A stretch of DNA of 64,000 nt from Ideonella livida. GTDB taxonomy: Bacteria > Pseudomonadota > Gammaproteobacteria > Burkholderiales > Burkholderiaceae_C. The stretch spans positions 186,001 to 250,000 of the forward strand of contig NZ_JAAGOH010000003.1 in the NCBI RefSeq assembly GCF_010499455.1. The letters run 5' to 3'. The position numbers and the translations under genes are program-made. This document shows positions 39,571-48,327 of the stretch, piece after piece; the stretch's first letter is position 1; every line of letters begins with the position of its first letter. The notes beneath the pieces were generated by a model that searched no databases, was not told where the DNA came from, and saw nothing but the letters and a program-made list of their open reading frames with translations.

Positions 39571-40386
39571 GTGAACGCCCCCGCCGACGCCGATTTCCCC
39601 CTGTCTGCCCTGCCGGCCGTGAAGCTGGGCGCACGACTGTCCGAGCAACTGGCCGACGCGCTGGCCGGCGGTATCCGCGAAGGACAACTTCAGCCCGGCC
39701 AGCGCCTGCCCACCGAGGCCGCGCTGGTGGAGCGTTTTGGCGTGAGCCGCACCGTGGTGCGCGAGGCCCTCTCACGGCTCAAGACCCTGGGCCTGATCGA
39801 GTCCCGCCAGGGCTCGGGCGCCTATGTGCGCCGCCCGCCGGAGGCGGCCACCGCGCAGCCCCTGCTGTTGGCGCCGGATGGCTCGGTGGAGGCGGTGCTG
39901 CAGATGGTGGAGGTGCGCCGCGCGCTGGAGGCTGAAGCCGCCGCGCTGGCCGCCGCGCGGGTGACGCCGGCCACCTTGGCGCCCATTCAGGCGGCGCTGC
40001 AGACCTTGGAAGCGGCGGTGGCCGCAGGCAGTGAGGGCGTGGAGGAAGACATGGCCTTTCACGCTGCCATCGCCCAAGCGGCGGGCAATCCCTTTTTGTT
40101 GGCCACCCTCGCCCACCTGGGCCAATTCCTCACCGGCGCCATGCGCGTGACCCGGGCCAACGAGGCCACGCAGGACCGCATGCAGCAGGAAGTGCGCGCC
40201 GAGCACGCCGCCATCGTGCGGGCCATTGCCGAGGGTGACGTGGTGGCCGCGCGTTTTGCCGGCGCCCAGCACATGGTCAACGCCGCCCAGCGCATGGGCC
40301 AGGCCGATCCCGCCTTCTGGGCGGCGCGCGGCCGGCAATTGGCCGAACGCCTGCGGGCCGAACTGGGCGAACGGACGACGCGCTGA
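39571..40386 (+). CDS. GntR-family regulator, FadR/FCD type
   Basis: 271 residues from GTG 39571. Winged helix (about 20-85: GGIREGQLQPGQRLPTEAALVERFGVSRTVVREALSRLKTLGLIE is the region, with SRTVVREAL as recognition helix), then an FCD ligand domain (about 105-240) with the metal-type residues in EEDMAFHAAIAQAAGN and AEHAAIVRAIAEGD. A TTG at 39538 is in frame, but the operator at 39541-39551 would lie inside the gene. It sits in front of the TRAP and tetronate operon, whose promoter has the same operator, so it probably represses that operon until a four-carbon sugar acid binds. Confidence 0.9.
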   Translation: MNAPADADFPLSALPAVKLGARLSEQLADALAGGIREGQLQPGQRLPTEAALVERFGVSRTVVREALSRLKTLGLIESRQGSGAYVRRPPEAATAQPLLLAPDGSVEAVLQMVEVRRALEAEAAALAAARVTPATLAPIQAALQTLEAAVAAGSEGVEEDMAFHAAIAQAAGNPFLLATLAHLGQFLTGAMRVTRANEATQDRMQQEVRAEHAAIVRAIAEGDVVAARFAGAQHMVNAAQRMGQADPAFWAARGRQLAERLRAELGERTTR

Positions 40387-40467
40387 CGCGGCCCCGGCCG
40401 GCCTCGCGCCGGGCGGCGGCCACGGTGGCGGTTACATGGGGTTTCCACGAATGCTGAGGTGTGCGGT

Positions 40468-40508
40468 TTGTCCGGCAAAATTTGTATGACAACCTGACAG
40501 CCGGACAA
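40468..40508. promoter_or_regulatory. Nested palindromes in the promoter of the TRAP/tetronate operon
   Basis: The centre is TTGTATGACAA (40482-40492), which fits the FadR pattern TNGTNNNACNA. It is flanked by a nine-base inverted repeat, TTGTCCGGC (40468-40476) and GCCGGACAA (40500-40508), whose centre falls within one base of the inner palindrome's centre. The block ends 38 bases before the dctP start. It probably binds the GntR-type regulator encoded just upstream. Confidence 0.65.
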
Positions 40509-40546
40509 GAACCCGGTTGTTCTTTCACCACCGCCTGGAGACCTGC

Positions 40547-41542
40547 ATGACCGCCATTCGCCCCCGTCGCCCCCTGTCCCTGCTGGCTGCAGCCTGCGCC
40601 GCCCTGCCCTTGTTGGCCGCCCTGCCCGCCCAGGCCCAGACGGTGCTGAAGATGGGCCATGTGCTGGCCAAGGGTTCGCATTACGACGTGGGCGCCAACA
40701 CCTTCTGTGAGGAGCTGGACAAGGGCACGCAAGGTCGCATCAAGTGCCAGATCTTTGCGGCCGGCGCCTTGGGCGGCGAGCGTGAGATGGTGGAGGCGGT
40801 GCAACTGGGCACGCAGGACGCGGTGATCACCTCCACCGGCCCGGTGGGCAATTTCGTGCCCGAGATCAAGGTGCTGGACATCCCCTTCCTGTTCCGCGAT
40901 TACGCCCACGCCCGCGCCGTGCTGGACGGCAAGATCGGCCAGGACCTGCTGGGCAAGTTCCCGGGCAAGGGGCTGGTGGCACTGGCCTGGAGCGAGAACG
41001 GTTTCCGCCACATGACCAACAACAAGCGGCCCATCGTCACGGCCGCCGACGCCACCGGCCTGAAGCTGCGCACCATGGAGAACAAGGTGCACATGGCCGG
41101 CTACAAGACCTTCGGCATCCTGCCCACGCCGATGTCGATGACCGAGGTGTTCACCGCCCTGCAGCAGGGCACGGTGGACGGGCAGGAGAACCCGGTGGGC
41201 GTGATCCTGGCGTCCAAGTTCTCCCAAGTGCAGAAGCACCTGTCGCTGACCGGCCACGTCTATTCGCCGGCGTTGATCATGGTGTCGCCCGGCGTGTGGG
41301 GCAAGCTGAGCGAGGCGGACAAGAAGGTGTTCCAGGCCGCCGCCGCCAAGAGCGTGGCCGCCAGCCGCAAGAAGGTGAACGACGACGAGGCCAACGGCCT
41401 GGCCCAGCTGAAGAAGGATGGCATGCAGATCGTCGAGCAGGTCGACGGCGCCAGCTTCCGCAAGGCCATTGCGCCGGCCTATGCCGAGTTCGCCAAGGAA
41501 TTCGGCGCCGACAAGATCGCCGCCATCCAGGCCGTGCGCTGA
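40547..41542 (+). CDS. dctP: TRAP substrate-binding protein, DctP family (tetronate operon)
   Basis: 331 residues. Signal peptide to about residue 30 (LLAAACAALPLLAALPAQAQ). The mature part has LKMGHVLAKGSHYDVGANTF, LDIPFLFRDYAHAR, GLKLRTMENKVHM and VDGQENPVGVI, all typical of DctP receptors for small sugar acids. TGGAG precedes the ATG. It is the first gene of an operon with dctQ, dctM and five tetronate enzymes, so L-threonate, D-erythronate or close relatives are the likely ligands. Confidence 0.93.
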   Translation: MTAIRPRRPLSLLAAACAALPLLAALPAQAQTVLKMGHVLAKGSHYDVGANTFCEELDKGTQGRIKCQIFAAGALGGEREMVEAVQLGTQDAVITSTGPVGNFVPEIKVLDIPFLFRDYAHARAVLDGKIGQDLLGKFPGKGLVALAWSENGFRHMTNNKRPIVTAADATGLKLRTMENKVHMAGYKTFGILPTPMSMTEVFTALQQGTVDGQENPVGVILASKFSQVQKHLSLTGHVYSPALIMVSPGVWGKLSEADKKVFQAAAAKSVAASRKKVNDDEANGLAQLKKDGMQIVEQVDGASFRKAIAPAYAEFAKEFGADKIAAIQAVR

Positions 41543-41559
41543 TCTGAAGGACGCCCGCC

Positions 41560-42051
41560 ATGCGATCTCTCCTTCTGGCCCTGGACCGCCGGGCCATCGC
41601 CCTGGCCTCGGGCGCCGCCTGCGCCCTGCTGGTGCTCATCAGTGCCCTGGGCCTGTGGCAGGTGGCCGCGCGCTTTGTCTTCTCCCAGCCCTCCAGCTGG
41701 ACGGAAGAAGCCATGCGCCGGCTGCTGATCTGGTGCGTGATGCTGGGCACCGCGGTGGCCTTCCGCCGTGGGGCGCTGGTGTCGGTGGACCTGGCGCTGC
41801 GCACCGCCACCGGGTGGTGGCGCGGGGTGCTGCGCCACCTCATCACCGGCACGGCGCTGGCCTATCTGGCGGTGCTGCTCTGGTACGGGGCTGACCTGAC
41901 CTGGCGCGTGCGCTTCCAGAGCTTTGCCTCGATGGAGCTGTCCATGGCCTGGGCCTATGCCGCGCTGCCGGTGGGCGCCCTGCTGTGCATGGTGGGGGTG
42001 CTGGGCCACCACCTGGACCCGGTCCATGAAGAACTCGAAAACGCTCAATAA
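41560..42051 (+). CDS. dctQ: TRAP transporter small membrane subunit, DctQ family
   Basis: 163 residues with four hydrophobic segments (about 15-38, 55-68, 92-112, 128-148) and the family stretch QVAARFVFSQPSSWTEEAMRR. It lies 17 bases after dctP and 18 before dctM. Membrane partner for import of tetronates in this operon. Confidence 0.93.
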   Translation: MRSLLLALDRRAIALASGAACALLVLISALGLWQVAARFVFSQPSSWTEEAMRRLLIWCVMLGTAVAFRRGALVSVDLALRTATGWWRGVLRHLITGTALAYLAVLLWYGADLTWRVRFQSFASMELSMAWAYAALPVGALLCMVGVLGHHLDPVHEELENAQ

Positions 42052-42069
42052 AGCGCGGAGCCCCCTGCC

Positions 42070-43377
42070 ATGTCCCTCACCCTGCTTGTGACCATGATGC
42101 TGGGCTTCGCGCTCAGCATCTCCATCGCCGTGTCCATCGGCGGCTCGGCCATGCTGGGCATCGCGGTCTTCGACCCCGAACGCCTGGTGCTGGCCCCCAA
42201 GGAGATGTTCACCGCCATCGACAAATTCCCGCTGGCGGCCATCCCCTTCTTCATCCTGGCTGGCAACCTGATGGAGACCGGCGGCATCAGCCGGCGCCTG
42301 GTGGACTTTGCCAAGAGCCTGGTGGGCGGCGTGCAGGGCGGCCTGCCCATGAGCTGCGTGCTCACCTGCATGATCTTTGCGGCCGTGTCCGGCTCCTCGG
42401 TGGCCACCACCTTCGCCATCGGCTCGGTGCTGATCCCGGCGCTCATCAAGCACGGCTACCCCACGCCCTACGCGGCGGCGCTGCAGGCCACCTCGGCCGA
42501 GCTGGGGGTGATCATTCCGCCGTCCATCCCGATGATCCTGTTCGGCGTGTCGGCCGAAGTCTCCATCGGCGAGCTGTTCATCGCCGGCTTCGGCCCGGGC
42601 CTGCTGATTGGTGGCGTGCTGATGCTGTTCGTGCACCTCTACTGCCGCTACAAGGGCTGGGGCCAGCACGATGGCGACGGCCGCCTGAGCGTGGGCACCG
42701 CCAGCCGCAACGCGGCCTGGGCGCTGCTGATGCCGGTCATCATCCTGGGCGGCATCTACGGCGGCATCTTCACGCCCACCGAGGCCTCGGTGGTGGCGGT
42801 GGCCTACGCGCTCATCGTCGGCCTGGTCATCCACCGTGAGCTGACGCTCCAGGACGTGCTGCCGGTGCTGCGCAAATCGGTCATCTCCAGCGCGGTGATC
42901 ATGTTCATCATCGCCAACGCCGGGCTGTTCGCCTTCCTCATCACCCGGGCCGGCGTGCCTGAGGCGATTGGTGAATGGCTGGTGAGCGTGCTGCAGTCGC
43001 CGCTGTGGTTCCTGCTGGGCGTGAACGCCGCGCTGTTTGTCATCGGCATGTTCATCGAGACCTCGGCCGCCATCATCGTGCTGGCGCCCATCTTGGTGCC
43101 AGTGGCCCGCCACTTCGGCGTGGACCCAGTGCACTTCGGCACGATCATGGTGGTGAATTTGGCGCTGGGCATGATCACCCCGCCCTTTGGCGTCAACCTG
43201 TTCGCCGCCTGCACCGTGGCCAAGATCTCGCTGGACCGCATCGTGCGCCACCTGCTGCCCTTCGTGCTGGTGGTGCTGGGCTGCCTGATGCTCATCACCT
43301 ACATCCCCGGCATCAGCCTGGGCCTGCGCGACCTGGTGTTCCCGCCGGCCGTGGTCGCCCCCATCGGGCCCCAGTGA
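42070..43377 (+). CDS. dctM: TRAP transporter large membrane subunit, DctM family
   Basis: 435 residues with about 12 transmembrane segments. Signature stretches: FAAVSGSSVATTFAIGSVLIPALIK region, ELGVIIPPSIPMILFG, GGIYGGIFTPTEASVVAV and LGMITPPFGVNLFAAC. AGCCCCCTGCC rather than a strong ribosome-binding site precedes the ATG, but the position directly after dctQ supports the start. Confidence 0.94.
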   Translation: MSLTLLVTMMLGFALSISIAVSIGGSAMLGIAVFDPERLVLAPKEMFTAIDKFPLAAIPFFILAGNLMETGGISRRLVDFAKSLVGGVQGGLPMSCVLTCMIFAAVSGSSVATTFAIGSVLIPALIKHGYPTPYAAALQATSAELGVIIPPSIPMILFGVSAEVSIGELFIAGFGPGLLIGGVLMLFVHLYCRYKGWGQHDGDGRLSVGTASRNAAWALLMPVIILGGIYGGIFTPTEASVVAVAYALIVGLVIHRELTLQDVLPVLRKSVISSAVIMFIIANAGLFAFLITRAGVPEAIGEWLVSVLQSPLWFLLGVNAALFVIGMFIETSAAIIVLAPILVPVARHFGVDPVHFGTIMVVNLALGMITPPFGVNLFAACTVAKISLDRIVRHLLPFVLVVLGCLMLITYIPGISLGLRDLVFPPAVVAPIGPQ

Positions 43378-43418
43378 CCCCCGGCTCCGCCCTCTTCCCC
43401 CTTTCTGGAGACCTCCCG

Positions 43419-44348
43419 ATGAACGCCCCTGCGTCGTCTTCCCCCCTGCCCGCCGTGGGCCTCATCGGCCTGGGCGCCATGGGCCGCGGCATGGCCGCCT
43501 CGCTGCGCCGCGCCGGCCATCCCGTCTTCGTGCACGACGTGCGCCCTGAGGCCGTGAGCGCCTTCGTGGCCGAAGGCGGCACCGGCTGCGCCAGCCCGGC
43601 CGCGCTGGCCGCGCAGGTGGACATCGTCGTCAGCGTGGTGGTCAACGCCGCGCAAACCGAGGCCCTGCTGTTTGGCGAGCACGGCGCCGCCGCCGCCCTG
43701 CGCCCGGGCAGCCTGTTCGTGATGTGCTCCACCGTGGACCCGAACTGGTCCATCGCGCTGGAGGCGCGCCTGGCCGCGCTGGGCGTGCTGTACCTGGACG
43801 CGCCCATCTCCGGCGGCGCCGCCAAGGCCGCCAGCGGCCAGATGACGATGATGACCGCCGGCACCCCGGCCGCCTACGCCAAGGCCGGCGGCACGCTGGA
43901 CGCCATGGCCGCCAAGGTCTACCGCCTGGGTGAGCAGGCCGGCAACGGCAGCAAGGTCAAGATCATCAACCAGCTGCTGGCCGGGGTGCACATCGCCGCC
44001 GCCGCCGAGGCGATGGCCCTGGGCCTGCGCGAAGGGGTGGACGCCGCCGCGCTGTACGAGGTGATCACGAACAGCGCCGGCAACAGCTGGATGTTCGAGA
44101 ACCGCATGGCCCATGTGCTGGCGGCGGACTACACGCCGCTGTCGGCCGTGGACATCTTTGTGAAGGACCTGGGCCTGGTGCTGGACACCGCCCGCGCCAC
44201 CAAGTTCCCGCTGCCCCTGTCGGCCACCGCGCACCAGATGTTCATGCAGGCCAGCACCGCCGGCTTCGGCCGCGAGGACGACTCGGCGGTCATCAAGATC
44301 TTCCCGGGCATCACCCTGCCCGGGGCCTCTGAATCCTCTGCCGGCTGA
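43419..44348 (+). CDS. ltnD: L-threonate dehydrogenase
   Basis: 309 residues, beta-hydroxyacid dehydrogenase family. NAD-binding GLIGLGAMGRGMA (15-27), substrate motif DAPISGGAAKAASGQMT (about 127-143) and catalytic GSKVKIINQLLAGVHIAAAAEAM with Lys about 178. The family also includes 3-hydroxyisobutyrate and tartronate-semialdehyde reductases; the denD-otnK-otnC-otnI genes that follow identify it as LtnD, oxidising L-threonate at C2 to 2-oxo-tetronate. Confidence 0.88.
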   Translation: MNAPASSSPLPAVGLIGLGAMGRGMAASLRRAGHPVFVHDVRPEAVSAFVAEGGTGCASPAALAAQVDIVVSVVVNAAQTEALLFGEHGAAAALRPGSLFVMCSTVDPNWSIALEARLAALGVLYLDAPISGGAAKAASGQMTMMTAGTPAAYAKAGGTLDAMAAKVYRLGEQAGNGSKVKIINQLLAGVHIAAAAEAMALGLREGVDAAALYEVITNSAGNSWMFENRMAHVLAADYTPLSAVDIFVKDLGLVLDTARATKFPLPLSATAHQMFMQASTAGFGREDDSAVIKIFPGITLPGASESSAG

Positions 44349-44367
44349 TCTCTTCGAGGTTCCACCC

Positions 44368-45393
44368 ATGCGCATCCTCGTCACCGGCGCGGCCGGCTTC
44401 CTGGGCACCCGCCTGGCCCGCACCCTGCTGGCCGGCGGCCCCATCTCGCTGGCTGGCGCCCCGGCCCAGGCGATCACCGCCCTGCGCCTGACCGACCTGT
44501 TCGCCCCCCCAGCCGATCTGGCCGCCGACCCGCGGGTGCAGGCCGTCACCGGCGACCTGGGCACCCTGCTGGCCGAGGGCCGGCTGCGGCTGGACGATGT
44601 GGACGCGGTGGTGCACCTGGCCTCCGCCGTGAGCGCCGACTGCGAGGCCGACCTGGACCTGGGCCTGCGCAGCAACCTGGCCGGCAGCCTGGCGCTGCTG
44701 CAGGCCGCTCGCCAGGGGGGCATCGCCAGTGGCCGCCCGCCGGTGTTCGTCTTCGCCAGCTCGGTGGCCGTGTTCGGCGCCGCGCCGGGCCACGCCTTGC
44801 CCGCCCTGATCGAAGACGAGCACCTGCCCACGCCGCAGGGCAGCTACGGCATCCAGAAGTTCATGGTCGAGCAGCTGGTGGCCGACTTCTCGCGCCGCGG
44901 CCTGGTGCAGGGCCGCACCGTGCGGCTGATGACCGTGGCGGTGCGCCCGGGCCGGCCCAATGGCGCGGCCTCCAGCTTTGTCAGCGGCATGCTGCGCGAA
45001 CCCCTGGCCGGCCAGCGCTGCACCGTGCCCGTGGCGCCCGAGACCGCCGTGGCCCTGGCCTCGCCCGGCCGCACCGTGGCCGGCCTGCTGGCCGCGCTGA
45101 GCACGCCCGCGGCCACCTGGGGCCCGCCCACCGCCGTGAACCTGCCGGCCCTGACCACCACCGTGGGCGAGATGGCCCGCACCCTGGCCGCGCTGGCCGG
45201 CCCCGAGGCCGCCGCCCGGCTGGACTGGGTGCCCGACGCCCGCATCACCGCCATCGTCGGCGGCTGGCCGGCGCGCATTGCCGCCACCCGCGCCGCCGGT
45301 CTGGGCCTGCAGCCCGACGCCAGCGTGGCCGAGCTGCTGCGCGCCTACGCCGCCGACCACCCCGAGGCGCTGGCCCAGCCGCTGCGCGCCTGA
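44368..45393 (+). CDS. denD: D-erythronate dehydrogenase
   Basis: 341 residues of the extended short-chain dehydrogenase/epimerase fold: NAD-binding VTGAAGFLGTRLA (5-17), DAVVHLASAVSADCEADLD, catalytic FASSVAVFG with YGIQKFMVEQL (YxxxK) and RLMTVAVRPGRPNGAASSF. Sugar epimerases share this fold, but this length and the operon with ltnD, otnK, otnC and otnI match DenD, which oxidises D-erythronate at C2. 19 bases after ltnD. Confidence 0.9.
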   Translation: MRILVTGAAGFLGTRLARTLLAGGPISLAGAPAQAITALRLTDLFAPPADLAADPRVQAVTGDLGTLLAEGRLRLDDVDAVVHLASAVSADCEADLDLGLRSNLAGSLALLQAARQGGIASGRPPVFVFASSVAVFGAAPGHALPALIEDEHLPTPQGSYGIQKFMVEQLVADFSRRGLVQGRTVRLMTVAVRPGRPNGAASSFVSGMLREPLAGQRCTVPVAPETAVALASPGRTVAGLLAALSTPAATWGPPTAVNLPALTTTVGEMARTLAALAGPEAAARLDWVPDARITAIVGGWPARIAATRAAGLGLQPDASVAELLRAYAADHPEALAQPLRA

Positions 45394-45425
45394 GCGCCTG
45401 ATCCCGACCCAAGGAATCCAACCCC

Positions 45426-46721
45426 ATGACCCGCCCCCTGCTCGGCTGCATCGCCGACGACTTCACCGGCGCCACCGATCTGGCCAACAACCTGGTGCGC
45501 GCCGGCATGCGCACTGTGCAGACCATCGGCGTGCCCGCCGGCCCGCTGGACGCCAGCGCCGATGCGGTGGTGGTGGCGCTCAAGTCGCGCACCGTGCCGG
45601 CGGCCCAAGCCGTGGCCCAGTCCCTGGACGCGCTGCGCTGGCTGCAGGCGCAGGGCGTGCAGCAGGTCTACTTCAAGGTCTGCTCCACGTTTGACTCCAC
45701 GCCCGCCGGCAACATCGGCCCCGTCACCGAGGCGCTGATGGACGCGCTGGACGCACCCTTCACCATCGCCACGCCGGCCTTTCCGGACAACGGCCGCACC
45801 GTCTTCAAGGGCCACCTCTTCGTGGGCGACGTGCTGCTGAGCGACAGCGGCATGCGCCACCACCCGCTCACCCCCATGACCGACGCCAACCTGGTGCGGG
45901 TGATGCAGGCCCAGTGCCAGCGCCGGGTGGGCCTGATCGACCACCGCACCGTGGCCGCCGGGCAAGCCGCCATCCGCGCCCGCATGGCCGCGCTGCAGGC
46001 CGAAGGCGTGGCCATTGCCATCGTCGATGCGGTGAGCAACGACGACCTGCTGCGCCTGGCCCCGGCGCTGAAGGACCTGCCGGTGCTGTGCGCCGGCTCG
46101 GGTGTGGCCATCGGCCTGCCGGGCAACTTCGGCCTGAGCCCCTCGGCGCAGACCGCCCGCCTGCCGGCGCCGCAGGGCGCGCAGGCCATCGTCTCGGGCA
46201 GCTGCTCGGTGGCCACCAACGGCCAGGTGGCCGACTTCATCGCCCGGGGCGGCGCGGCGCTGGCCATTGACCCCCTGCGCGTGGCGGCTGGTGAGCCGGT
46301 GGCCGAAGCCGCCTTGGAATGGGCCCGACCACGCCTGGCCCAAGGCCCGGTGCTGGTGTACTCCACCGCCGCCCCCGAGGCCGTGCAGGCCATCCAGGCC
46401 CAGCTGGGCGTGGAGGCGGCCGGCGCCCTGGTGGAGGGCTGCATCGCCCGCATCGCCCGGGGCCTGGTGGATGTCGGCGTGCGCCAGCTGGTGGTGGCCG
46501 GGGGCGAGACCTCCGGCGCCTGCGTGCAGGCCCTGGGCATCACCCAGCTGGCCATCGGCGCGCAGATCGACCCCGGCGTGCCCTGGTGCCATGCCCAGCC
46601 CACCTGCGCCCCAGAAGGCCTGCACCTGACGCTGAAGTCCGGCAACTTCGGCACGCCGGACTTTTTCACCAAGGCTTTTTCCGCGCTGGCCTTGGCGGTC
46701 GCGGCGGCGGAGACCGTCTGA
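45426..46721 (+). CDS. otnK: 3-oxo-tetronate kinase
   Basis: 431 residues of the DUF1537 four-carbon acid sugar kinase family. Sugar-binding N domain: CIADDFTGATDLANNLVRAG (about 8-27), KVCSTFDSTPAGNIGPV, ATPAFPDNGRTVFKGHLFV. Nucleotide-binding C domain: VSGSCSVATNGQV, VVAGGETSGACVQALG and the end LKSGNFGTPDFF. It phosphorylates 3-oxo-tetronate at C4. Follows denD by 32 bases; its stop is two bases before otnC. Confidence 0.93.
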   Translation: MTRPLLGCIADDFTGATDLANNLVRAGMRTVQTIGVPAGPLDASADAVVVALKSRTVPAAQAVAQSLDALRWLQAQGVQQVYFKVCSTFDSTPAGNIGPVTEALMDALDAPFTIATPAFPDNGRTVFKGHLFVGDVLLSDSGMRHHPLTPMTDANLVRVMQAQCQRRVGLIDHRTVAAGQAAIRARMAALQAEGVAIAIVDAVSNDDLLRLAPALKDLPVLCAGSGVAIGLPGNFGLSPSAQTARLPAPQGAQAIVSGSCSVATNGQVADFIARGGAALAIDPLRVAAGEPVAEAALEWARPRLAQGPVLVYSTAAPEAVQAIQAQLGVEAAGALVEGCIARIARGLVDVGVRQLVVAGGETSGACVQALGITQLAIGAQIDPGVPWCHAQPTCAPEGLHLTLKSGNFGTPDFFTKAFSALALAVAAAETV

Positions 46722-46723
46722 CC

Positions 46724-47449
46724 ATGGCGCCCTTCATGGACGAGGCCCTGGCCCGCGAGGAGATCTGCCGCGTCGGCCGCTCGCTGTTCGAGCGCGGCTA
46801 CGTACACGCCACCGCCGGCAACCTCAGCGTGCGCCTGGCCGACGGCTACCTCATCACCCCCACCGACGCTTGCCTGGGCACGCTGGACCCCGCCCGCCTG
46901 GCGCGGCTGGACGCCCACGGCCAGCAGGTGGCCGGCGACCGGGGCAGCAAGACCATCGTCCTGCACCGCCGCATCTACGCCGCCACCGAGGCCGCCGGCA
47001 CCCCCGCCCGCTGCGTGCTGCACACCCACAGCACGCACCTGGTGGCCGCCTCGCTGCTGCAGTGCGGCGCCGCCAACGGCCCGGCCGACCCCGAAGCCGA
47101 GCTGCTGCCCCCGCTCACGCCCTATTTCGTGATGAAGGTGGGCCGGGTGCCGCACATCGCTTACCACCGCCCCGGCGCCCCCGAGGCGGCCGAGGCCGTG
47201 GCCGCGGCCATCGCCCGCCACGCTGGCGCCGGCCGTACCCTGCGCGCGGTGATGCTGGCGCGCCTGGGCCCCAACGTCTGGCACGACAGCCCGGCCGCCG
47301 CCCTGGCCACGCTGGAGGAGCTGGAGGAGACCGCGCGCCTGTGGCTGCTCACCCGCCCCACGGCCGCAGCCCCCGCCAGGCCTGCCCCTGCCCCCCTGGA
47401 CGCCGGCGCCCTGGACGCCCTGCAGCAGGCCTTCGGCGCCCGCTGGTGA
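46724..47449 (+). CDS. otnC: 3-oxo-tetronate 4-phosphate decarboxylase
   Basis: 241 residues, class II aldolase/adducin family. Phosphate-site [22 protein letters not shown] is the region near residues 24-45, Zn-ligand cluster [11 protein letters not shown] near 95-105, and further His in the C-terminal half ([10 protein letters not shown]). OtnC splits 3-oxo-tetronate 4-phosphate into dihydroxyacetone phosphate and CO2. Starts two bases after otnK ends, so coupled. Confidence 0.9.
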   Translation: MAPFMDEALAREEICRVGRSLFERGYVHATAGNLSVRLADGYLITPTDACLGTLDPARLARLDAHGQQVAGDRGSKTIVLHRRIYAATEAAGTPARCVLHTHSTHLVAASLLQCGAANGPADPEAELLPPLTPYFVMKVGRVPHIAYHRPGAPEAAEAVAAAIARHAGAGRTLRAVMLARLGPNVWHDSPAAALATLEELEETARLWLLTRPTAAAPARPAPAPLDAGALDALQQAFGARW

Positions 47450-47486
47450 GGCCCGCCACCCCCAAGATCCCCGGAGAATCGCCCCC

Positions 47487-48311
47487 ATGCCCCGCTTTGC
47501 CGCCAACCTGACGATGCTCTACAACGAGCACCCCTTCCTCGACCGCTTCGCCGCCGCCGCCGCCGACGGCTTCGAGGGCGTGGAGTACCTGTTCCCCTAC
47601 GCCTTCCCCGCCGAGGCCATTGCCGAGCGCCTGAAGGCCCACGGCCTGCAGCAGGTGCTGTTCAACGCCCCGCCCGGGGACTGGGACGCCGGCGAGCGCG
47701 GCATCGCCTGCCTGCCCGGCCGCGAGGCCGAGTTCCGCGCCGGCTTCGCCACCGCCCTGGCCTACGCCCAGGTGCTGGACTGCCCGCGCATCCATGTGAT
47801 GGCGGGCCTGGCCCCGGCCGGCGTGCCGCACGCCACCCTGCTGGCCACCTACGAGGCCAACCTGGCCTGGGCCGCCGGGCAGGCCGCCGCCGCCGGCCGC
47901 GACGTGCTGATGGAGCCCATCAACCCGCGCGACATGCCGGGCTACTTCCTCCACCACCAGGCCGAGGCCCACCGCATCGCCCAGGCCATCGGCGCGCCCA
48001 ACCTGAAGGTGCAGTTCGACCTTTACCACGCGCAGATCGTGGAGGGCGACCTGGCCATGAAGATCCGCCAGTGGCTGCCCACCGGCCGCGTGGGCCACTT
48101 CCAGCTCGCCGGCGTGCCGATGCGCCATGAGCCTGACCTGGGCGAGCTGCACTACCCCTACCTGTTCTCGGTCATCGACGAGGTGGCCGCGCAGTGCGGC
48201 TGGCAGGGCTGGATCGGCTGCGAGTACCGCCCGGCGCGCGGCGCCGTGGCCGGCGGCACCTCGGCCGGCCTGGGCTGGCTGCGGGCGGCCGGCGTGCCGG
48301 CCCGAGGCTGA
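47487..48311 (+). CDS. otnI: 2-oxo-tetronate isomerase
   Basis: 274 residues, hydroxypyruvate isomerase-like TIM barrel: [67 protein letters not shown] (metal Glu), [14 protein letters not shown] (metal Asp/His) and GWIGCEYRP (catalytic Glu). Converts 2-oxo-tetronate to 3-oxo-tetronate, the substrate of OtnK. It is the last gene of the operon and converges on the SMP-30-like gene with 16 bases between them. Confidence 0.9.
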   Translation: MPRFAANLTMLYNEHPFLDRFAAAAADGFEGVEYLFPYAFPAEAIAERLKAHGLQQVLFNAPPGDWDAGERGIACLPGREAEFRAGFATALAYAQVLDCPRIHVMAGLAPAGVPHATLLATYEANLAWAAGQAAAAGRDVLMEPINPRDMPGYFLHHQAEAHRIAQAIGAPNLKVQFDLYHAQIVEGDLAMKIRQWLPTGRVGHFQLAGVPMRHEPDLGELHYPYLFSVIDEVAAQCGWQGWIGCEYRPARGAVAGGTSAGLGWLRAAGVPARG

Positions 48312-48327
48312 CCCCGCCCGCAAAGGC

